This document shows, piece by piece, positions 31,591-42,432 of a stretch of 64,000 nucleotides of DNA; the first letter of the stretch is position 1, and each line of letters starts with the position of its first letter. Made by a program: the position numbers and the translations under genes. This stretch comes from Brenneria alni. GTDB lineage: Bacteria; Pseudomonadota; Gammaproteobacteria; Enterobacterales; Enterobacteriaceae. The DNA is taken from positions 56,992 through 120,991 of the forward strand of contig NZ_MJLZ01000005.1 in assembly GCF_003666245.1 (NCBI RefSeq). The letters are read 5' to 3'. The notes under the pieces are model-generated. The model was not told the DNA's origin. It saw only the letters and a program-made list of their open reading frames with translations, and made no database searches.

Positions 31591-32604
31591 TTAAGACGAA
31601 AAGGGATGAAAACGCCGCGGGACAGGCATAGACAGGCTTTGTTCACCATCAAGCAACCGTTCCGTCAATAGTAACTCACGGTTCACAGCGGTTACTGTCA
31701 GTAACGTTTGTCGGCAAACCAGCCACTGATGCAGTTCGTACTGTAACTGAGGATTGTTAAATTCATCAGCCAAACATTCAACCAGCGAGACCTGATCCTG
31801 ATTCACCAGATAATCTCCCGCTCCCTGTTGCCATTTCATTGCATCCAGCAGCAATGATGCCAGCCAGTGGATACGTTCATCAGCATCATCATGGTTAAGT
31901 TGCGGGATTAAAGAAAGCAGATCGTGAGAGGAGAGAGCCGCAGAAAACATCTGACATAAAACGGTTCTCTGCTTCCATCGTTCCGGCTGCAACAGTTTCT
32001 CCGCCGCCAACGGAGCCCCCGCCTGTAGCCTTAATGCGGTACACAACGCCTGATCATCATTCTTATGGCGTGAATTCAGCCACAATACGCTCTGCGTTTC
32101 ATCCGGCACTTCCAGATAATGATACAGGCAGCGGCTACGCAGCGTTGCTAACAAGCAGGCCGGGTTACGGCAGCAAAACAAAAAATAGGTGCTCTGCGGA
32201 GGCTCCTCCAGCGTTTTAAGCAACGCATTGGCCGCCGCTTCAGTTAGTTGCTCCGCCGACGGCAACCATATAACTTTAGCCCCTCCCTGTCGGGAATGCT
32301 GATACAGCTTATCCAGCACTCCACGCACGGGATCAACGCCCAAACTCTGCTTGCCTTTTTCCGGGTTCAGCACATACCAGTCAGGATGCGTCCCCGCCAT
32401 CATCAAATGGCAGGAATGACACTTCCCGCAACTTTTTATCCCATCAGGGTGCTGACACATCAGCCAGCGACTCAGCGCATAAACCAGCGAGTCATCCCCC
32501 ATGCCGGGCAACGCATGTAGCAATATGGCGTGATGCCCTCTCCCCGCCTGATATTGGCTAATCATCTGACGATAAGGCGCATTAAGCCACGGATACCAGT
32601 CCAT
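31591..32604 (-). CDS. holB: DNA polymerase III delta-prime subunit
   Basis: Clamp-loader subunit that helps open the beta sliding clamp in replication. Seen: 337 residues (E. coli 334), an AAA+ fold with a modified P-loop region, the zinc-binding CGKCHSC, LLKTLEEPP and LRSRC, the SRC motif that supplies the trans arginine. The start at 32604 shares one base with the tmk stop (TGATG), so translation is coupled. Confidence 0.95.
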   Translation of the reverse strand: MDWYPWLNAPYRQMISQYQAGRGHHAILLHALPGMGDDSLVYALSRWLMCQHPDGIKSCGKCHSCHLMMAGTHPDWYVLNPEKGKQSLGVDPVRGVLDKLYQHSRQGGAKVIWLPSAEQLTEAAANALLKTLEEPPQSTYFLFCCRNPACLLATLRSRCLYHYLEVPDETQSVLWLNSRHKNDDQALCTALRLQAGAPLAAEKLLQPERWKQRTVLCQMFSAALSSHDLLSLIPQLNHDDADERIHWLASLLLDAMKWQQGAGDYLVNQDQVSLVECLADEFNNPQLQYELHQWLVCRQTLLTVTAVNRELLLTERLLDGEQSLSMPVPRRFHPFSS

Positions 32605-33272
32605 CAGGTTCGATCCTGTGCCAACGCCTGCGGGTGCAACCCCTGGCATTGCAACCATTGCTGCAACGCCGCCTGAATGTCGGTGCTGACTTTTTCTATC
32701 GGCTGATCGGCGTCAATCGTCACGATACTGCTGTCTTCTGCGGCCAGAGACTGATAGCGGGCACGGGCTCGCTCAAAAAAAGCGAATGACTCCTGCTCGA
32801 TGCGGTCCAGCTCTCCGCGCTGGCGGGCGCGTTGTAATCCGACAGCGGGTGGTAAATCGAGATAGAGCGTCAGATCAGGGCGAAAATCCCCCAGCACAGT
32901 ATCGCGTAATGACAACAGCAATTGCTGATCGATCCCGCGCCCTCCGCCTTGATACGCCTGCGAGGAGAGATCATGACGATCGCCAACCACCCAGCTTCCC
33001 TGAGCCAGAGCTGGCTTAATCACATTTTCAACCAGTTGGACACGAGCAGCATACAACATCAGGATTTCAGCTTTATCCGTCACTCTTTCATCAGCCATGC
33101 CCTGCTTGATCAACTCACGCAGTTTTTCAGCCAACGGCGTACCGCCGGGTTCACGCGTAAATATCACGTTATGAACACCATGCGCACGTAGCGTCTCAAC
33201 CACAATGTTTCTGGCGCTGGTCTTCCCGGCGCCCTCCAAGCCTTCCAAGACGATAAATTTACTGTTGTTCAT
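32604..33272 (-). CDS. tmk: thymidylate kinase
   Basis: Phosphorylates dTMP to dTDP for DNA synthesis. Seen: 222 residues (E. coli 213), P-loop [14 protein letters not shown], the DR motif [16 protein letters not shown], and a lid-region Arg cluster ([12 protein letters not shown]). It overlaps mltG by 14 bases and holB by one. Confidence 0.96.
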   Translation of the reverse strand: MNNSKFIVLEGLEGAGKTSARNIVVETLRAHGVHNVIFTREPGGTPLAEKLRELIKQGMADERVTDKAEILMLYAARVQLVENVIKPALAQGSWVVGDRHDLSSQAYQGGGRGIDQQLLLSLRDTVLGDFRPDLTLYLDLPPAVGLQRARQRGELDRIEQESFAFFERARARYQSLAAEDSSIVTIDADQPIEKVSTDIQAALQQWLQCQGLHPQALAQDRT

Positions 33273-34281
33273 CCCGTTCCTTTAATACTGAGCGGTATAG
33301 CCTTACAGCCCGATTATGTTCTGCAAGGTTGGTGGTAAAACTATGCCCGCCTTTGCCATCCGCCACAAAGTAAAGGTATGACGTTTTAGCCGGGTGCGCG
33401 GCCGCATCCAATGAGGCTTTTCCCGGCATCGCTATCGGCGTTGGCGGTAAGCCGACAATAACATAGGTATTGTATGGCGTCGGCGTGTCCAGCGCTTTAC
33501 GGGTAATAACGCCCGCATACTCATCCCCCATACCATAAATAACCGTTGGATCGGTTTGCAAACGCATACCAACACGCAAGCGATTAATGAAAACAGACGC
33601 AACCTGAGTACGCTCTTCGGCGATCGCCGTCTCTTTCTCAATGATCGATGCCATGATTAACAGTTCATCCGGCGTTTTATACGGCAACCCTTCCTCACGC
33701 CCTTTCCATACATCATCCACCGTTTGCTTCATCCGCTGATACGCACGGTGCAGTATAGCGCTATCGGTAGTATTGGCGGTGTACAGATAGGTATCGGGAT
33801 AGAACCATCCTTCCGGATTGGGTTTATCCGTCATCCCAAGCTGTTCGGCAATATCCTGCACACTTTTATCCGTCAGCGTATGTTTAATATAGGATGACCG
33901 GCGCAACGTTTCGAGCCATTCCTTCAGCCGGGAACCTTCAACAAAGCGAATGGCGAACTGCGCCTCTTTCCCGCTGGATAACAGTGCCAGCATCTCACGC
34001 ACCGTCATTGCCGTCGTAAAGCGGTATGTTCCCGCCTTAAAATTTGCCAGTTCTGGTTCAACCCGCAGCAACCAGGGAAAAAAGGTTCCGTCGGTAATGA
34101 CATGCTGATCCAGTAATAACGTTTCTAATCCATCACGCCCGGTGCCTGCTGGAAGAGTAAAAATAGTTTCCTGTTGGATAGCGAGCGACGAATTGGCAAA
34201 ACGCTGAACTTTCTGCCACAGGAACAACAAAGCTAACAGCAATAAAGCCACTATCAGAATACCAATCTTCTTTCTCTTCAT
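33259..34281 (-). CDS. mltG: endolytic murein transglycosylase MltG
   Basis: Inner-membrane enzyme that cuts nascent glycan strands and so sets their length. Seen: 340 residues (same as E. coli), one N-terminal membrane helix (about residues 7-22), a LysM-like region, then the YceG catalytic domain with ASIIEKET (212-218; the Glu here is catalytic in the family) and [11 protein letters not shown]. It lies 14 bases from pabC. Confidence 0.95.
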   Translation of the reverse strand: MKRKKIGILIVALLLLALLFLWQKVQRFANSSLAIQQETIFTLPAGTGRDGLETLLLDQHVITDGTFFPWLLRVEPELANFKAGTYRFTTAMTVREMLALLSSGKEAQFAIRFVEGSRLKEWLETLRRSSYIKHTLTDKSVQDIAEQLGMTDKPNPEGWFYPDTYLYTANTTDSAILHRAYQRMKQTVDDVWKGREEGLPYKTPDELLIMASIIEKETAIAEERTQVASVFINRLRVGMRLQTDPTVIYGMGDEYAGVITRKALDTPTPYNTYVIVGLPPTPIAMPGKASLDAAAHPAKTSYLYFVADGKGGHSFTTNLAEHNRAVRLYRSVLKERDEQQ

Positions 34282-34295
34282 AAATCAACCAACGG

Positions 34296-35093
34296 CTAAC
34301 AGTTAGGACTCAGAAACTGATACAGATCTCTGGAGCGATAACACCAGGATTGCGCCTGGTTTACGGGAATAATCGGCATTAATGCGTTACAAATAATCAC
34401 CTCATCCGCATCAGCCAGAGTGTCTACAGGCTCGGCAACGATATGCAGTTGAAAATCAGACCTAGTCAGCAACGAGATAATATGTTGCCTGGCAACGCCA
34501 TCAACGCCAGCGTAGGATAAATCCGGCGTATAAACCTGGTTCTCCTTACGCCAGAATAAATTAGCCGCACAGCATTCCACCAGCGCTCCAGAGGTGTCAA
34601 GCACCAAAGCCTCATCGGCGGATGTCTGTTCAAGATGTATACGGATTAATACCTGCTCCAGACGGTTCAGATGCTTTATCCCCGCCAAAAGGGCATTTTT
34701 TGCCAGCGCCACCGGGCTTAGATGCAGACGAATGCCCTGTTCACGCCAGTGAGCATAGTGAGCAGGGTAGTCTGCTTGCATAACAATACGAGTTGGCCGA
34801 TCGCATCCCTGAATGCCGTACCCTCTCCCACCCTGACCGCGGGTAAGAATAACTTTAACCACACCCTTGCGGCAGCCTTGTGCGGCCTGGTTCATTTCAA
34901 TCGTCAACAACGGCCAGTCGATGTCAGGCAGCATCAAACGTGCTGCGGCCTGCTGCAATCGGGTCAGATGTCTGTCAAGCCACACGATCTTTCCATCACA
35001 TACTCTGGCCGTGGTAAAACATCCATCGCCAAACTGGGTGCCGCGATCCGATACCGCTAATTGTTTCTGCAACTGACCATTTATCCAGAGCAT
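34296..35093 (-). CDS. pabC: 4-amino-4-deoxychorismate lyase PabC
   Basis: PLP enzyme that forms p-aminobenzoate for folate synthesis. Seen: 265 residues (E. coli 269), PLP-binding Lys140 in LLAGIKHLNRLEQV, SDRGTQFGDG near the N-terminus and DGVARQHI. A strong terminator and a repeat lie between fabF and pabC, so pabC probably has its own promoter in the 35094-35250 stretch. Confidence 0.94.
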   Translation of the reverse strand: MLWINGQLQKQLAVSDRGTQFGDGCFTTARVCDGKIVWLDRHLTRLQQAAARLMLPDIDWPLLTIEMNQAAQGCRKGVVKVILTRGQGGRGYGIQGCDRPTRIVMQADYPAHYAHWREQGIRLHLSPVALAKNALLAGIKHLNRLEQVLIRIHLEQTSADEALVLDTSGALVECCAANLFWRKENQVYTPDLSYAGVDGVARQHIISLLTRSDFQLHIVAEPVDTLADADEVIICNALMPIIPVNQAQSWCYRSRDLYQFLSPNC

Positions 35094-35188
35094 GTATATC
35101 TTCCATTCGGCTAAGAGTTGTCAGCTTGCCAGCAAACAGGAGCGCCAGACAAGTCACCCACTCTGATTTTATACAGGTAAAAAACGCC

Positions 35189-35253
35189 GGGAGAAGTTTT
35201 TGACGCCGCGTCAGCGGCGGCCCGTAAGGGGGACGTCCACGGATGGCTCGTCA
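35189..35253. repeat. second family of short intergenic repeat
   Basis: The stretch contains CCGGGAGAAGTTTTTGA, an internal CGCCGCGTCAGCGGCG palindrome, then CCCG, AGGGGGAC and CACGGATGG. The same ordered blocks (CCGGGAG, TTTGAACA, CCCGCAGGGTGGGAC, ATGGATG) occur inside the longer element at 42261-42326. A weaker relative is at about 61730-61783. Confidence 0.5.
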
Positions 35254-35279
35254 CAAAAAAAAACCCGGAAACCGGGTTT
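35253..35279 (-). terminator. intrinsic terminator of the fab operon after fabF
   Basis: AAACCCGG and CCGGGTTT close a 3-base loop (35261-35279), with a long T-run on the minus strand. It lies 20 bases after the fabF stop. Confidence 0.9.
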
Positions 35280-35298
35280 TTTCACAAGGCATTGATGA

Positions 35299-36540
35299 TC
35301 AAACCTTACGGAATAACAGAGAACCGTTAGTCCCACCGAAACCGAAGGAGTTACATAACGTATACTCCATATTGCGAACCTGACGTGCTTCATGAGGCAC
35401 GAAATCCAGATCGCAACCTTCATCCGGGTTATCCAGATTGATCGTAGGGGGAACAGCCTGATCGCGCAGCGCAAGAATGCTGAAAATAGACTCAATCGCC
35501 CCTGCGGCACCCAATAAGTGCCCGGTCATCGATTTTGTCGAGCTGACTAATACCTGGCTGGCATCTGCGCCAAACACCGACTTAACCGCCTGAGTCTCAG
35601 CTTTATCACCCATAGGGGTAGACGTACCATGCGCATTGATATAACCGATTTGAGAAGTCGAAATCCCGGCGTCGCGCAAGGTGTTTTCCATCGCCAATGC
35701 AGCTCCGGCGCCGTTTTCAGGCGGCGAGGTCATATGATAGGCATCGCTACTCATACCAAACCCGACAATTTCCGCGTAAATCCTGGCGCCGCGTTTTTTC
35801 GCATGTTCGTACTCTTCCAGCACCACCATACCCGCGCCATCACCCAGCACGAAACCATCACGATCTTTATCCCACGGACGGCTTGCTGCCTGCGGATTGT
35901 CATTCCGAGTTGATAACGCACGAGCCGCGCCAAAACCACCCACGCCCAACGGCGTACTGGCTTTTTCTGCGCCTCCGGCGATCATGACGTCTGCATCATT
36001 ATAAGCAATGATACGCGCAGCATGGCCAATGTTATGCACACCAGAAGTACAGGCTGTGGCGATAGAAATACTCGGCCCACGCAACCCGTACATGATGGTG
36101 AGATGCCCGGCAACCATGTTAACAATAGTTGACGGCACGAAAAACGGGCTGATTTTACGCGGGCCACCCTTCACTAGTGAATTGTGGTTCTCTTCAATAA
36201 GACCCAGACCACCAATGCCGGAACCAATCGCCGCACCAAAACGCGGTGCATTTTCTTCCGTTACTTCAAGACCAGAATCCTGCATGGCCTGAATGCCCGC
36301 TGCGATTCCATATTGAATAAAGACATCCATTTTGCGAGCTTCTTTACGCGAAATGAATTCCTCACAATTAAAATCCTTTACTAAGCCAGCAAAACGCGTT
36401 GCGTAGGCACTAGTATCGAAATGGCTGATCGGGCTGATACCACTCTGACCGGCAAGAAGAGCACTCCAGGTAGACTCAACTGTATTGCCGACAGGAGATA
36501 ACATGCCCAGTCCGGTCACAACTACTCGACGCTTAGACAC
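35299..36540 (-). CDS. fabF: beta-ketoacyl-ACP synthase II
   Basis: Elongates acyl-ACP in fatty-acid synthesis and drives temperature adjustment of unsaturation in E. coli. Seen: 413 residues (same as E. coli), start as GTG at 36540 with GGAGG upstream, catalytic Cys164 in [10 protein letters not shown], His in [11 protein letters not shown] and His in [10 protein letters not shown]. Near identity to E. coli FabF over most of its length. It is 82 bases from acpP. Confidence 0.97.
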   Translation of the reverse strand: MSKRRVVVTGLGMLSPVGNTVESTWSALLAGQSGISPISHFDTSAYATRFAGLVKDFNCEEFISRKEARKMDVFIQYGIAAGIQAMQDSGLEVTEENAPRFGAAIGSGIGGLGLIEENHNSLVKGGPRKISPFFVPSTIVNMVAGHLTIMYGLRGPSISIATACTSGVHNIGHAARIIAYNDADVMIAGGAEKASTPLGVGGFGAARALSTRNDNPQAASRPWDKDRDGFVLGDGAGMVVLEEYEHAKKRGARIYAEIVGFGMSSDAYHMTSPPENGAGAALAMENTLRDAGISTSQIGYINAHGTSTPMGDKAETQAVKSVFGADASQVLVSSTKSMTGHLLGAAGAIESIFSILALRDQAVPPTINLDNPDEGCDLDFVPHEARQVRNMEYTLCNSFGFGGTNGSLLFRKV

Positions 36541-36622
36541 GCTGGTCCTCCATGGAGGGAAAAATATGACACTGCGGGACAAAAAAACTTAGGCGGTCGA
36601 ATGACCGCCTAGATATGTTCGC

Positions 36623-36859
36623 TTACTGCTGGTTAGCTTGAATGAAATCAATGGCTGCCTGAACAGTTGTGATTTTTTCAGCTTCTTCATCTGGAATTTC
36701 AGTATCAAATTCTTCTTCCAGCGCCATTACCAGCTCAACAGTGTCAAGAGAATCAGCGCCGAGGTCGTCAACGAAAGAAGCATTGTTTACGACTTCTTCC
36801 TGCTTAACACCAAGCTGTTCAACGATGATTTTCTTAACGCGTTCTTCGATAGTGCTCAT
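36623..36859 (-). CDS. acpP: acyl carrier protein
   Basis: Small acidic carrier that holds growing acyl chains on a phosphopantetheine arm. Seen: 78 residues (same as E. coli), attachment Ser37 in [15 protein letters not shown]. The 154-base gap to fabG is large for this cluster and probably holds the strong acpP promoter. It serves FabD, FabH, FabG, FabF, PlsX and LpxL in this window. Confidence 0.98.
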   Translation of the reverse strand: MSTIEERVKKIIVEQLGVKQEEVVNNASFVDDLGADSLDTVELVMALEEEFDTEIPDEEAEKITTVQAAIDFIQANQQ

Positions 36860-37013
36860 ACTCTTAAATTTCCTATCAAAACTCGCTTTCGCGATGGTTT
36901 TCGTAGTGTATAAAATGTTGAAAAAGATGCAACAAAATCCCGGCTGGTCGAACCACGATTTTGTGCTATTTTGCGGTTATCACCGCAAATAACGCAAATA
37001 GTTTCCGTGCTTT

Positions 37014-37748
37014 TTAGATCATATACATGCCGCCATTGACATGCAATGTTTCGCCAGTGATGTAACCCGCCTCATCAGAGGCTAAAAATGCAACAGCACT
37101 GGCGATTTCCTTAGCATCACCAAGCCGGTTAGCTGGAACCTGGCTCAAAATGCCTGCTCGCTGTTCTTCTGTCAACGCCTGAGTCATATCAGTTTCAATA
37201 AACCCTGGAGCAACAACGTTAACCGTAATACCACGGGAAGCCACTTCACGCGCAAGAGACTTGCTGAAACCAATCAGACCAGCCTTTGCCGCCGCGTAGT
37301 TTGCCTGCCCGGCATTACCCATCGTTCCAACCACGGATCCAATGGTAATGATACGGCCAAAGCGTTTTTTCATCATAGCGCGCATTACAGCTTTGGACAG
37401 ACGGAATACTGATGTCAAATTGGTATCCAGAATATCCTGCCATTCATCTTCTTTCATCCGCATCAACAGGTTATCGCGGGTAATACCGGCATTATTGATT
37501 AAAATATCAATTTCGCCAAACTCAGTGCGAATCTCTGCTAATGCTTTATCCACTGAAGCCACATCCGCGACGTTCAGCATATAACCTTTACCGTTCTCAC
37601 CCAGCCACGCGCTGATCGCTTCAGCGCCCTTCTGACTGGTTGCAGTACCAATGACTTTTGCCCCGCGGGCAACGAATGTTTCAGCAATAGCACGGCCTAT
37701 GCCGCGGCTTGCTCCGGTAACCAGCGCAATTTTCCCTTCAAAACTCAT
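37014..37748 (-). CDS. fabG: 3-oxoacyl-ACP reductase
   Basis: NADPH-dependent reductase, the first reduction of each fatty-acid cycle. Seen: 244 residues (same as E. coli), cofactor-binding TGASRGIGRA at 11-20, NNAG at 85-88 and the triad Ser138, Tyr151, Lys155. The start at 37748 has GGAGA upstream; the 4-residue extension is ignored. It lies 14 bases from fabD. Confidence 0.97.
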   Translation of the reverse strand: MSFEGKIALVTGASRGIGRAIAETFVARGAKVIGTATSQKGAEAISAWLGENGKGYMLNVADVASVDKALAEIRTEFGEIDILINNAGITRDNLLMRMKEDEWQDILDTNLTSVFRLSKAVMRAMMKKRFGRIITIGSVVGTMGNAGQANYAAAKAGLIGFSKSLAREVASRGITVNVVAPGFIETDMTQALTEEQRAGILSQVPANRLGDAKEIASAVAFLASDEAGYITGETLHVNGGMYMI

Positions 37749-37762
37749 TGTCTTCTCCATTC

Positions 37763-38692
37763 CTATTTTTCAAGCGCTACTGACAGAGAAACAGGATCGT
37801 TCACCGCGGCAGCTGTCAAGGTATCAACAATTCGTTTAGTTAAACCGGTAAGAACTTTACCCGGTCCAACTTCCAATAGCGACTCAGCCCCCTGAGAGGC
37901 GATAAATTCGATGCATTCAGTCCAACGCACCGGACAGTGAAGCTGACGCACCAGCGCACTACGGATAGCGGCTGGTGAGGTTTCAATCCGTGCATCGACG
38001 TTATTTACCACTGAAATTTCCGGCGCATTGAAATCTACGGACTCAAGCGCAACCGCCAGTTTCTTCGCCGCCGGTTCCATCAACGCGCAATGTGAAGGCA
38101 CACTGACAGGCAAGGGCAACGCCCGTTTAGCTCCCGCCGCTTTACAGGCCGCACCAGCACGTTCTACCGCCTCCTTGTTCCCGGCAATAACCACCTGCCC
38201 AGGGGAATTAAAGTTAACCGGAGAAACAACCTGCCCTTGTGCGGACGCTTCACAGGCTTTGGCGATGGCGTCATTATCCAAACCGATGATCGCATACATC
38301 GCGCCAGTACCTTCCGGTACGGCATCCTGCATAAGTTTGCCACGCAATTCAACCAGACGCACAGCCTGCTGGAAATCAAGAACACCCGCACAAACCAGAG
38401 CAGAATACTCGCCCAGACTATGACCGGACATCAGCGCAGGCGTTTTTCCACCCTGTTGTTGCCAAACACGCCAGATAGCAACAGATGCCGTCAACAGCGC
38501 AGGCTGGGTTTGCCAGGTTTTATTCAGTTCTTCAACCGGCCCCTGCTGGGTAAGCTGCCATAAGTCATAATCTAAAGCGGCGGAAGCCTGAGCAAACGTT
38601 TCAGTAACCACCGGATATTCTGCCGCCAGTTCAGCCAACATACCAACGGTTTGAGATCCCTGGCCTGGGAATACCATTGCAAATTGCGTCAT
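37763..38692 (-). CDS. fabD: malonyl-CoA:ACP transacylase
   Basis: Moves malonyl groups from CoA to ACP. Seen: 309 residues (same as E. coli), nucleophile Ser92 in SGHSLGEYSALV, catalytic His201 in VPSHCALM, and oxyanion-site GQGSQ at 10-14. It is 18 bases from fabH in the fabH-fabD-fabG operon. Confidence 0.97.
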   Translation of the reverse strand: MTQFAMVFPGQGSQTVGMLAELAAEYPVVTETFAQASAALDYDLWQLTQQGPVEELNKTWQTQPALLTASVAIWRVWQQQGGKTPALMSGHSLGEYSALVCAGVLDFQQAVRLVELRGKLMQDAVPEGTGAMYAIIGLDNDAIAKACEASAQGQVVSPVNFNSPGQVVIAGNKEAVERAGAACKAAGAKRALPLPVSVPSHCALMEPAAKKLAVALESVDFNAPEISVVNNVDARIETSPAAIRSALVRQLHCPVRWTECIEFIASQGAESLLEVGPGKVLTGLTKRIVDTLTAAAVNDPVSLSVALEK

Positions 38693-38710
38693 TTCAAAAA
38701 TCCTGTTTAA

Positions 38711-39664
38711 TCAAAAACGAACCAGCGCAGAACCCCAGGTAAAACCGCCGCCGAAGGCTTCAAGCAATACCAGATGCCCTGGTTTAATCCGCCCGTCACG
38801 CACCGCTTCATCCAGCGCTGAAGGAACTGAAGCCGCCGATGTGTTGCCATGACGATCCAGCGTCACAACAACTTTATCCATCCCCATGCCTAATTTTCTT
38901 GCTGTGGCGCTGATAATGCGCAAATTAGCCTGATGAGGCACCAGCCAGTCTAATTCACTTTTGTCCAATTGAGACGCCTGCAACGTTTCCTCAACAATAT
39001 GAGCCAGTTCGGTTACGGCAACTTTAAACACTTCATTACCCGCCATAGTCAGATAGGCAGGTTTTTCCAGGTTATTGCGATCCTGATGCGGCAGCGTCAA
39101 CAAATCACCATAGCGCCCATCCGCATGAAGATGCGTAGACAGTATCCCCGGCTGCGCTGAAGCCGACAATAAAACGGCCCCCGCGCCATCACCGAACAGG
39201 ATCAGCGTACCGCGGTCTTCAGGGTCCAACGTGCGGGACAAGGTATCAGAACCGATAACCAAAGCATAATCCACCGCACCATTTTTGATGAATTGATCGG
39301 CAACGCTAAGGGCATAGGTAAAACCCGCGCAGGCCGCAGCCAGATCAAATGCGATGGTATCTTTAATCTCAAGCAACTGCTGAATCTGGCAGGCTGCGCT
39401 TGGAAAAGCATAATTTGAGGATGTAGTCGCAACGATCAGTAAACCAACACGTGATTTATCAATGCCCGCCATTTCCAGCGCTTTTTGCGCGGCATGGTAG
39501 CCCATCGTGGCCACATTTTCATCTGGCGCCGCAATACGGCGCTCACAGATCCCGGTACGCGTGACGATCCATTCGTCAGACGTATCCACCATCTTCTCTA
39601 AGTCAGCGTTCGTCCTGATTTTTTCAGGCAGAAAGCTGCCCGTTCCGATTATTTTTGTATACAT
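38711..39664 (-). CDS. fabH: beta-ketoacyl-ACP synthase III
   Basis: Starts fatty-acid chains by condensing acetyl-CoA with malonyl-ACP. Seen: 317 residues (same as E. coli), the full triad at canonical positions: Cys112 in [10 protein letters not shown], His244 in VPHQANLRI and Asn274 in DRHGNTSAA. It lies 6 bases from plsX. Confidence 0.97.
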   Translation of the reverse strand: MYTKIIGTGSFLPEKIRTNADLEKMVDTSDEWIVTRTGICERRIAAPDENVATMGYHAAQKALEMAGIDKSRVGLLIVATTSSNYAFPSAACQIQQLLEIKDTIAFDLAAACAGFTYALSVADQFIKNGAVDYALVIGSDTLSRTLDPEDRGTLILFGDGAGAVLLSASAQPGILSTHLHADGRYGDLLTLPHQDRNNLEKPAYLTMAGNEVFKVAVTELAHIVEETLQASQLDKSELDWLVPHQANLRIISATARKLGMGMDKVVVTLDRHGNTSAASVPSALDEAVRDGRIKPGHLVLLEAFGGGFTWGSALVRF

Positions 39665-39670
39665 GTACGC

Positions 39671-40717
39671 TTAATCACTCTTGGGTAATACAGCTTCTAG
39701 ACGGGCAGCGATTCGCTCAGGCAGTTGCCGCTGTACCGTCTGCATTGCCTGTTCGATAGCAACCGCGAATGCTCGCGGGTTTGCAGCACCGTGGCTTTTA
39801 ATTACAGTACCTCTTAATCCTAACAGACATGCGCCATTATATTGGTCAGGGTTCAAATGACCGAAACGCTTCGCCAGTCGTTTTTGTAACAAACGTCCCA
39901 ACAATCGCAGCCACCAGGATTGCTTTTGCCTGCGTTCCGTACCGGAAGATGAAGATTTCAACAGTGACAGAAACATCCTTACCACGCCTTCCATGGTCTT
40001 CAACGTAACATTACCTACAAAGCCGTCGCAAACCATGACATCCGTCTTCCCTGTCAACAATTCGTTACCTTCAAGATAACCGATATAGTTGATCGAAGGC
40101 GTGATCCTTAATTTGGCTGCCGCATCGCGAATGTTATCTAAGCCTTTGCTCTCTTCTTCACCGATGTTCAGTAACGCCACCCGCGGGTTTTTTAACCCAA
40201 GAACTTCTTCTGCCATCACCGACCCCATGACCGCGAATTGAACCAGCATGGTGCTGTCACATTCAACATTGGCCCCTAAATCCAGCACTACGGTTTTCCC
40301 ATGTTGCTGATGAGGTAAAACAGAAACCAATGCAGGGCGTTCAATGCCGTCAAGCGGTTTAATAAGAAGCTTCGCCAGCCCCATCAGCGCACCGGTGTTA
40401 CCCGCGCTGACACAAGCTTGTGCCTTTCCGTCTTTAATCAGTTCAAGCGCGATGCGCATTGAGGTTCCGCGACTCGCACGGATGGCCTGCGACGGACGGG
40501 CATCACTGGCAATAACCGATTCAGCCGGAACAACTTCTAACCGGGACAATACATCAGAATCGACTTTGGCAAGTAATGGAGTAATCGCAGCAGGATCGCC
40601 AACAAGCATCAGGTTGATATTTGAATTAGAAGCCAGTGCCTGCAATGCAGCAGGCACTGTTACGCAGGGACCAAAGTCCCCGCCCATCGCATCTAACGCC
40701 AGAGTTAGGCGTGTCAA
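39671..40717 (-). CDS. plsX: phosphate acyltransferase PlsX
   Basis: Makes acyl-phosphate from acyl-ACP, feeding PlsY and phospholipid synthesis. Seen: 348 residues, start [28 protein letters not shown] and [16 protein letters not shown]. It is placed between rpmF and fabH, as in E. coli. Confidence 0.96.
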   Translation of the reverse strand: MTRLTLALDAMGGDFGPCVTVPAALQALASNSNINLMLVGDPAAITPLLAKVDSDVLSRLEVVPAESVIASDARPSQAIRASRGTSMRIALELIKDGKAQACVSAGNTGALMGLAKLLIKPLDGIERPALVSVLPHQQHGKTVVLDLGANVECDSTMLVQFAVMGSVMAEEVLGLKNPRVALLNIGEEESKGLDNIRDAAAKLRITPSINYIGYLEGNELLTGKTDVMVCDGFVGNVTLKTMEGVVRMFLSLLKSSSSGTERRQKQSWWLRLLGRLLQKRLAKRFGHLNPDQYNGACLLGLRGTVIKSHGAANPRAFAVAIEQAMQTVQRQLPERIAARLEAVLPKSD

Positions 40718-40746
40718 GGTATTGCCTTGTTGATAATTCGCAAGAA

Positions 40747-40917
40747 TTACTTGGCAATGACCTTGCGACCGCGGTAGTAACCGTCCGCAGTGATGTGGTG
40801 GCGCAGGTGAGTTTCACCAGAAACTTTATCTACGGATACAGAAGAGGTGGTCAGCGCGTCGTGAGCACGACGCATACCACGTTTGGAACGGCTAGGTTTG
40901 TTCTGTTGTACGGCCAT
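40747..40917 (-). CDS. rpmF: 50S ribosomal protein L32
   Basis: Small basic ribosomal protein, 56 residues, starting [20 protein letters not shown] and ending [10 protein letters not shown], close to E. coli L32 (57 residues). GGAGTAAGG upstream gives a clear ribosome-binding site. It lies between yceD (17 bases) and plsX (30 bases), the conserved order. The zinc-binding cysteines found in some L32 forms are absent, as in E. coli. Confidence 0.97.
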   Translation of the reverse strand: MAVQQNKPSRSKRGMRRAHDALTTSSVSVDKVSGETHLRHHITADGYYRGRKVIAK

Positions 40918-40933
40918 GGACCTTACTCCTTAA

Positions 40934-41455
40934 TTACTTATGCTTTAAACTGGCTAATACGGCAAACGGATTCGGTTTTTCTGCCTCGGCAGGCAACTTA
41001 CCGAACACCATGTCCGCTTCGGACACTTCACAGTGTTCAGAATCATGTACCGGAGCGATAGGCAAGGTGAGGATGATTTCATCTTCAATCATTGCCAGCA
41101 GATCGACTTCGCCAAACTCATCGACCTCGATCGGCTCATACGCTTCCGGTAAGGCTTCGGCCTGTTCATCATTGATGACCGGGCTAAAACAAAACGTCGC
41201 ATGAACCTGATGTTCAAATGGCTTTCCGCAGCGCTGACACATTAATGTGACGGAAACATCTGCACTACCATCAATCACCGCCAGGCGCTGATTATCGATA
41301 TTGAAAGACAAAGAAGCCTGAACATCACTATCCACACTCACCACTGATCCGGCAACACGCGCCACCTGTTCAGGCGAATAGATACCAACATAATCTAAAC
41401 GCTTTTGAGCAGTGCGAACCGCATCAAGGGTTAGGGGTAATTTTACCTTTTGCAT
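40934..41455 (-). CDS. yceD: YceD, DUF177 family (23S rRNA accumulation)
   Basis: Conserved protein of the YceD/DUF177 family, implicated in 23S rRNA accumulation and commonly co-transcribed with rpmF. Seen: 173 residues (same as E. coli), [12 protein letters not shown], with a CxxC pair that may bind metal, and an acidic middle ([20 protein letters not shown]). It heads the yceD-rpmF-plsX-fab operon, divergent from yceF across 140 bases. Confidence 0.95.
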   Translation of the reverse strand: MQKVKLPLTLDAVRTAQKRLDYVGIYSPEQVARVAGSVVSVDSDVQASLSFNIDNQRLAVIDGSADVSVTLMCQRCGKPFEHQVHATFCFSPVINDEQAEALPEAYEPIEVDEFGEVDLLAMIEDEIILTLPIAPVHDSEHCEVSEADMVFGKLPAEAEKPNPFAVLASLKHK

Positions 41456-41595
41456 AGGGCGCGCATATTAACGTCGTAACGATATAGAGTCAAAGAAAAA
41501 GGCAGTGAAGCACGACCTTTCACCAATATTCGCTTCCAGAGCGGCGCACAGTTTAAAATGCCTTTCATCATTACGCTACGGTTTATAAAAAAATT

Positions 41596-42180
41596 ATGTA
41601 TCAGATCGTTCTCGCCTCAACCTCAGCCTACCGCAAATTGCTGCTGGAAAAGCTCAATATTCCTTTTACCTGCGCAGCCCCGGCGATTAATGAAGCCCCA
41701 TATCCCGGCGAAGACGCTATGGCATTAGTTGCACGACTCGCTGAAAGCAAGGCGCGTGCATTAGCGGATTATTATCCCAATCATCTGATTATAGGTGCCG
41801 ACCAGGTTTGTGTATTAAATGGTATCATCACCGGAAAACCGCATAATAAAGCAAATGCCTTGCAGCAACTGCGACAAGCAAGTGGACAACGCATTACTTT
41901 TTTTACCGGTTTAGCCCTGTTTAATAGCGCGCATCAACGAATGCAACGCCTTGTTGAACCGTTTGACGTTCATTTTCGCACGCTAACGCGGGAGGAGATC
42001 GATGGCTATCTGGAAAAAGAACAGCCCTGGAACTGCGCTGGCAGTTTTAAAAGCGAGGGATTAGGTATTACGCTGTTCGATAAATTATCAGGGCGCGATC
42101 CCAATACGCTCGTTGGCCTGCCTTTAATCGCCCTGGCGCAGATGCTGCGAATAGAAGGGATTAATCCGCTGACGGTATAA
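41596..42180 (+). CDS. yceF: nucleotide pyrophosphatase YceF (Maf family)
   Basis: Maf-type house-cleaning pyrophosphatase; E. coli YceF acts on 7-methyl-GTP. Seen: 194 residues (same as E. coli), start [29 protein letters not shown] and the conserved [10 protein letters not shown]. The Cys in the ADQ motif region is typical of the YceF subgroup. It ends just before a miniature repeat and converges on rluC. Confidence 0.94.
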   Translation: MYQIVLASTSAYRKLLLEKLNIPFTCAAPAINEAPYPGEDAMALVARLAESKARALADYYPNHLIIGADQVCVLNGIITGKPHNKANALQQLRQASGQRITFFTGLALFNSAHQRMQRLVEPFDVHFRTLTREEIDGYLEKEQPWNCAGSFKSEGLGITLFDKLSGRDPNTLVGLPLIALAQMLRIEGINPLTV

Positions 42181-42189
42181 CCCTCAAAC

Positions 42190-42385
42190 CATTGACAAAG
42201 TCTGATATTAGGGACAGCGTGCCGATGGGGTCGTAGCGGCGTAAGCCGCCGACAAATTTGCCGGGAGCAAAATTTGAACAGCATTTATGCTGACCCGCAG
42301 GGTGGGACACATGGATGTGTCCCATAATGGCCCCTCGGTGCGATAAGCCCGGGTATTTCGATCTCACACATGGGTTTATCATCAA
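42190..42385. repeat. miniature repeat, copy C (long form with nested repeat)
   Basis: This starts with TTGACAAAGT (42192), TATTAGGGA, AGCGTGCCGA and GGGTCGTAGCGGCGTAAGCC, matching copies A and D in reverse orientation. About 75 bases (42251-42329) are then inserted, before CCCCTCGG and a diverged right part. The insert resembles the separate repeat at 35189. It fills the gap between the yceF and rluC stops. Codes for nothing. Confidence 0.65.
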
Positions 42386-42389
42386 CCTC

Positions 42390-42418
42390 ACGAGATACCG
42401 GTATATCTGGTATCTCGT
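42390..42418. terminator. 10-bp perfect hairpin between yceF and rluC
   Basis: ACGAGATACC (42390-42399) pairs with GGTATCTCGT (42409-42418). It lies 15 bases after the rluC stop and between two convergent genes. The T-run is missing, so termination strength is uncertain. Confidence 0.5.
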
Positions 42419-42432
42419 CAAAGATCGTCCTG

